This document shows, piece after piece, positions 4,441 to 5,791 of a stretch of DNA of 5,791 bases (its first letter is position 1; each line of letters starts with the position of its first letter). The notes under the pieces are model-generated. The model had not been told where the DNA came from. It did no database searches and worked only from the letters and a program-made list of their open reading frames with translations. Location: contig DHJP01000114.1 of NCBI GenBank assembly GCA_002404395.1, forward strand, positions 1,782 through 7,572. Reading direction: 5' to 3'. A program made the translations under genes and the position numbers. The DNA comes from Clostridiales bacterium UBA4717. Its GTDB lineage: Bacteria > Bacillota > Clostridia > Oscillospirales > CAG-272.

Positions 4441-5791
4441 TCACGCATCTCCGGCGCGTTTTTTCGCTATCTTCTCGCGTATCTTCTCAGCGGAAAGTCC
4501 GTACTTTTCGGCAATGTCGCGGGCGTATGATCTGCCGTCGGGTTTTGCACGTGCGATCTCAAAGCTTCGCTCGCTGCCGTCTATTCCGGCGACCAAGGTA
4601 TCTATCATCACGCCGCCCTTTTCGCGACATTCGCGGTTCAGCTCGGGAATCGCCGCCGACAGCTCATGCAGGTGAGTCGAAAAGAGCACGCGGCATCCGA
4701 CGAGTGAAAAGCCCGCCAACACCTCGGAAGCGATATACGACGCCTCGTAGCTTCCGGTCGAAGAAAGCGACTCGTCAAGCAAAACGAGGCTGTACTTATC
4801 CGCTTTATCGAATATGGCGTTGAGCCGTTCGCACTCCTCGCCGAGTCTGCCTTTATCTATCGTATCCTCGGCTTCGGTCGGAAAATGCGTAAATATCGCA
4901 TCGACCGGACTGAGTTTTGCGCTCAGAGCGGCGACCGGCAGACCGAGCTGAGCCATTGCCTGAGCAAGTCCGAGCGCACAGGTGATTACCGATTTTCCCC
5001 CGCGGTTCGGTCCCGTCAGCACGTATATCATGCCGTTTTCATCAAATTCAAGGTCATTTTCGACCATCTTTGCATCGGCTTTGAGCGCGACGCAGGGATT
5101 ATACAGCCCGTGCAACGCACAGGCTCGTTCGCGCATCGGCAATATCTCCGGTTCGCAAAGCGGCTCGCCGCGATCTCGCAGCGCACGCAAAAGCTTCACC
5201 GATTTCGTCAAAAACTCGATCTCGGGCATTATGCGCACAAGAAAGTCGGTATTTCCGAGCACGTAGGTCTGCACTATGCTTCTCCACTGCCGTACCGAGG
5301 ATTTGAAAACGTCCGACAGCGCGTTGTTGAGCGCATGAGTCAGCGCGATCTTGCGGTTATCGCTGTCGCTCTTTATGTATGGCACGAGCGGAGAGATACA
5401 GGTATAATCATCGTCTTTGAAATCAAGACGGAGTATCTTATCGATAACGTTGCCGCCCTTGAATTTTTCGGGATTGAGGCTGATCACCCCGCCGTCAGTA
5501 GGACGAAGCTCGTTGTCAAGGTTCACACCGAGAGTGATACTTTTGACCTCGTGGACCTTGTTTGTCAACTCACCGAGCTTGCGGTTCAGCTCCTTATAAT
5601 AGTCACTTTCGGTAAGCTCATTTACCGTCTGCGCCATCGCGGTGAACGCAGGACTTGTCAGCGTGCCGTCAAGTGCGGCAAAGCCCGCCTTGAGCTTGGT
5701 AACACACTCGATATACAGCTCTATTTCGGTGATGCTGTAGAGGTAGTTCTTCGCGACCTCTGTCTCGGATTTTATGCGGCGGAGCTCGACT
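4441..5791 (-). CDS. Divergent MutS-family ATPase (C-terminal part, truncated by window edge)
   Basis: The frame stays open from the TGA at 4443-4441 to the window edge, giving 449 residues without the true start. The ATG at 5637 is internal: coding continues upstream (VELRRIKSETEVAKNYLYSI...). The last ~200 residues form a MutS domain-V type ATPase. The Walker A is GPNRGGKS (4990-5013), where canonical MutS has GPNMGGKS. The Walker B is LVLLDES, the switch is FSTHLHEL, and a final helical region (LSAEKIREKIAKK) follows. The canonical DELGRGTS signature is replaced by DESLSSTGS. The upstream ~250 residues look helical, like the MutS core/lever region. No Smr nuclease domain follows, so it is not MutS2, and the altered signature argues against housekeeping MutS. 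Relatives include uncharacterised MutS-related proteins and, as I recall, the KamC-type reactivase ATPase of lysine fermentation; no kam genes are visible here. Mismatch repair should not be assumed. Confidence 0.85.
   Translation of the reverse strand, partial: VELRRIKSETEVAKNYLYSITEIELYIECVTKLKAGFAALDGTLTSPAFTAMAQTVNELTESDYYKELNRKLGELTNKVHEVKSITLGVNLDNELRPTDGGVISLNPEKFKGGNVIDKILRLDFKDDDYTCISPLVPYIKSDSDNRKIALTHALNNALSDVFKSSVRQWRSIVQTYVLGNTDFLVRIMPEIEFLTKSVKLLRALRDRGEPLCEPEILPMRERACALHGLYNPCVALKADAKMVENDLEFDENGMIYVLTGPNRGGKSVITCALGLAQAMAQLGLPVAALSAKLSPVDAIFTHFPTEAEDTIDKGRLGEECERLNAIFDKADKYSLVLLDESLSSTGSYEASYIASEVLAGFSLVGCRVLFSTHLHELSAAIPELNRECREKGGVMIDTLVAGIDGSERSFEIARAKPDGRSYARDIAEKYGLSAEKIREKIAKKRAGDA

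Noticed and set aside
4227..4823. A 198-codon plus-strand ORF spanning the intergenic region and the MutS-like gene.
   Set aside because: The translated sequence is extremely arginine/serine-rich, as expected from the antisense of a GC-rich gene, and the MutS-like reading is clearly the real one.
5635..5637. ATG at 5637 as the true start of the MutS-like gene.
   Set aside because: The same frame continues open for 51 more codons to the window edge with plausible helical MutS-core sequence, and no Shine-Dalgarno site precedes this ATG.

Overview
This window looks like ordinary chromosomal DNA from a low-to-mid-GC Firmicute, most likely an uncultured gut-type Clostridia. The evidence is a Lrp/AsnC regulator overlapping a class I/II aminotransferase gene (the arrangement of alaR-alaT in Bacillus), GGAGG-type Shine-Dalgarno sites, and a consensus sigma-A-type promoter. 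All five genes lie on the minus strand, so transcription runs from high to low coordinates. I see no phage, transposase, CRISPR, tRNA or rRNA.

In transcription order: (1) 4441 to beyond 5791, the C-terminal 449 residues of a divergent MutS-family ATPase, cut by the window edge. (2) 4120-4440, a 321-bp intergenic region holding a strong promoter, a palindromic operator candidate and a structured leader. (3) 3640-4119, a Lrp/AsnC-family regulator. (4) 2462-3643, a PLP-dependent aminotransferase whose start overlaps the regulator stop (ATGA). (5) 1059-2318, a peptidase-U32-family protein, probably an Fe-S tRNA hydroxylation enzyme of the TrhP type. (6) 82-912, uppP, undecaprenyl-diphosphate phosphatase. 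The first 44 bases may hold the start of another minus-strand gene.

Functionally the regulator and aminotransferase form an amino-acid-responsive two-gene unit, probably autoregulated through the site at the promoter. U32 and uppP are separated from each other and from the aminotransferase by about 145 bp each. They may have their own promoters: one is plausible for uppP, but none is convincing for U32. The MutS-like ATPase has no visible functional link to the rest.

The genes are recognisable families. The less explained material is between them: a near-identical 20-nt triloop palindrome in front of both the U32 and the regulator genes, a 15-nt exact direct repeat 110 bp apart in the regulator leader, mutually exclusive inverted repeats in that leader, and repeated TGATCG/CGATCA motifs. 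These are modest regulatory or repeat-element observations. I do not see a clearly new multi-gene system here.
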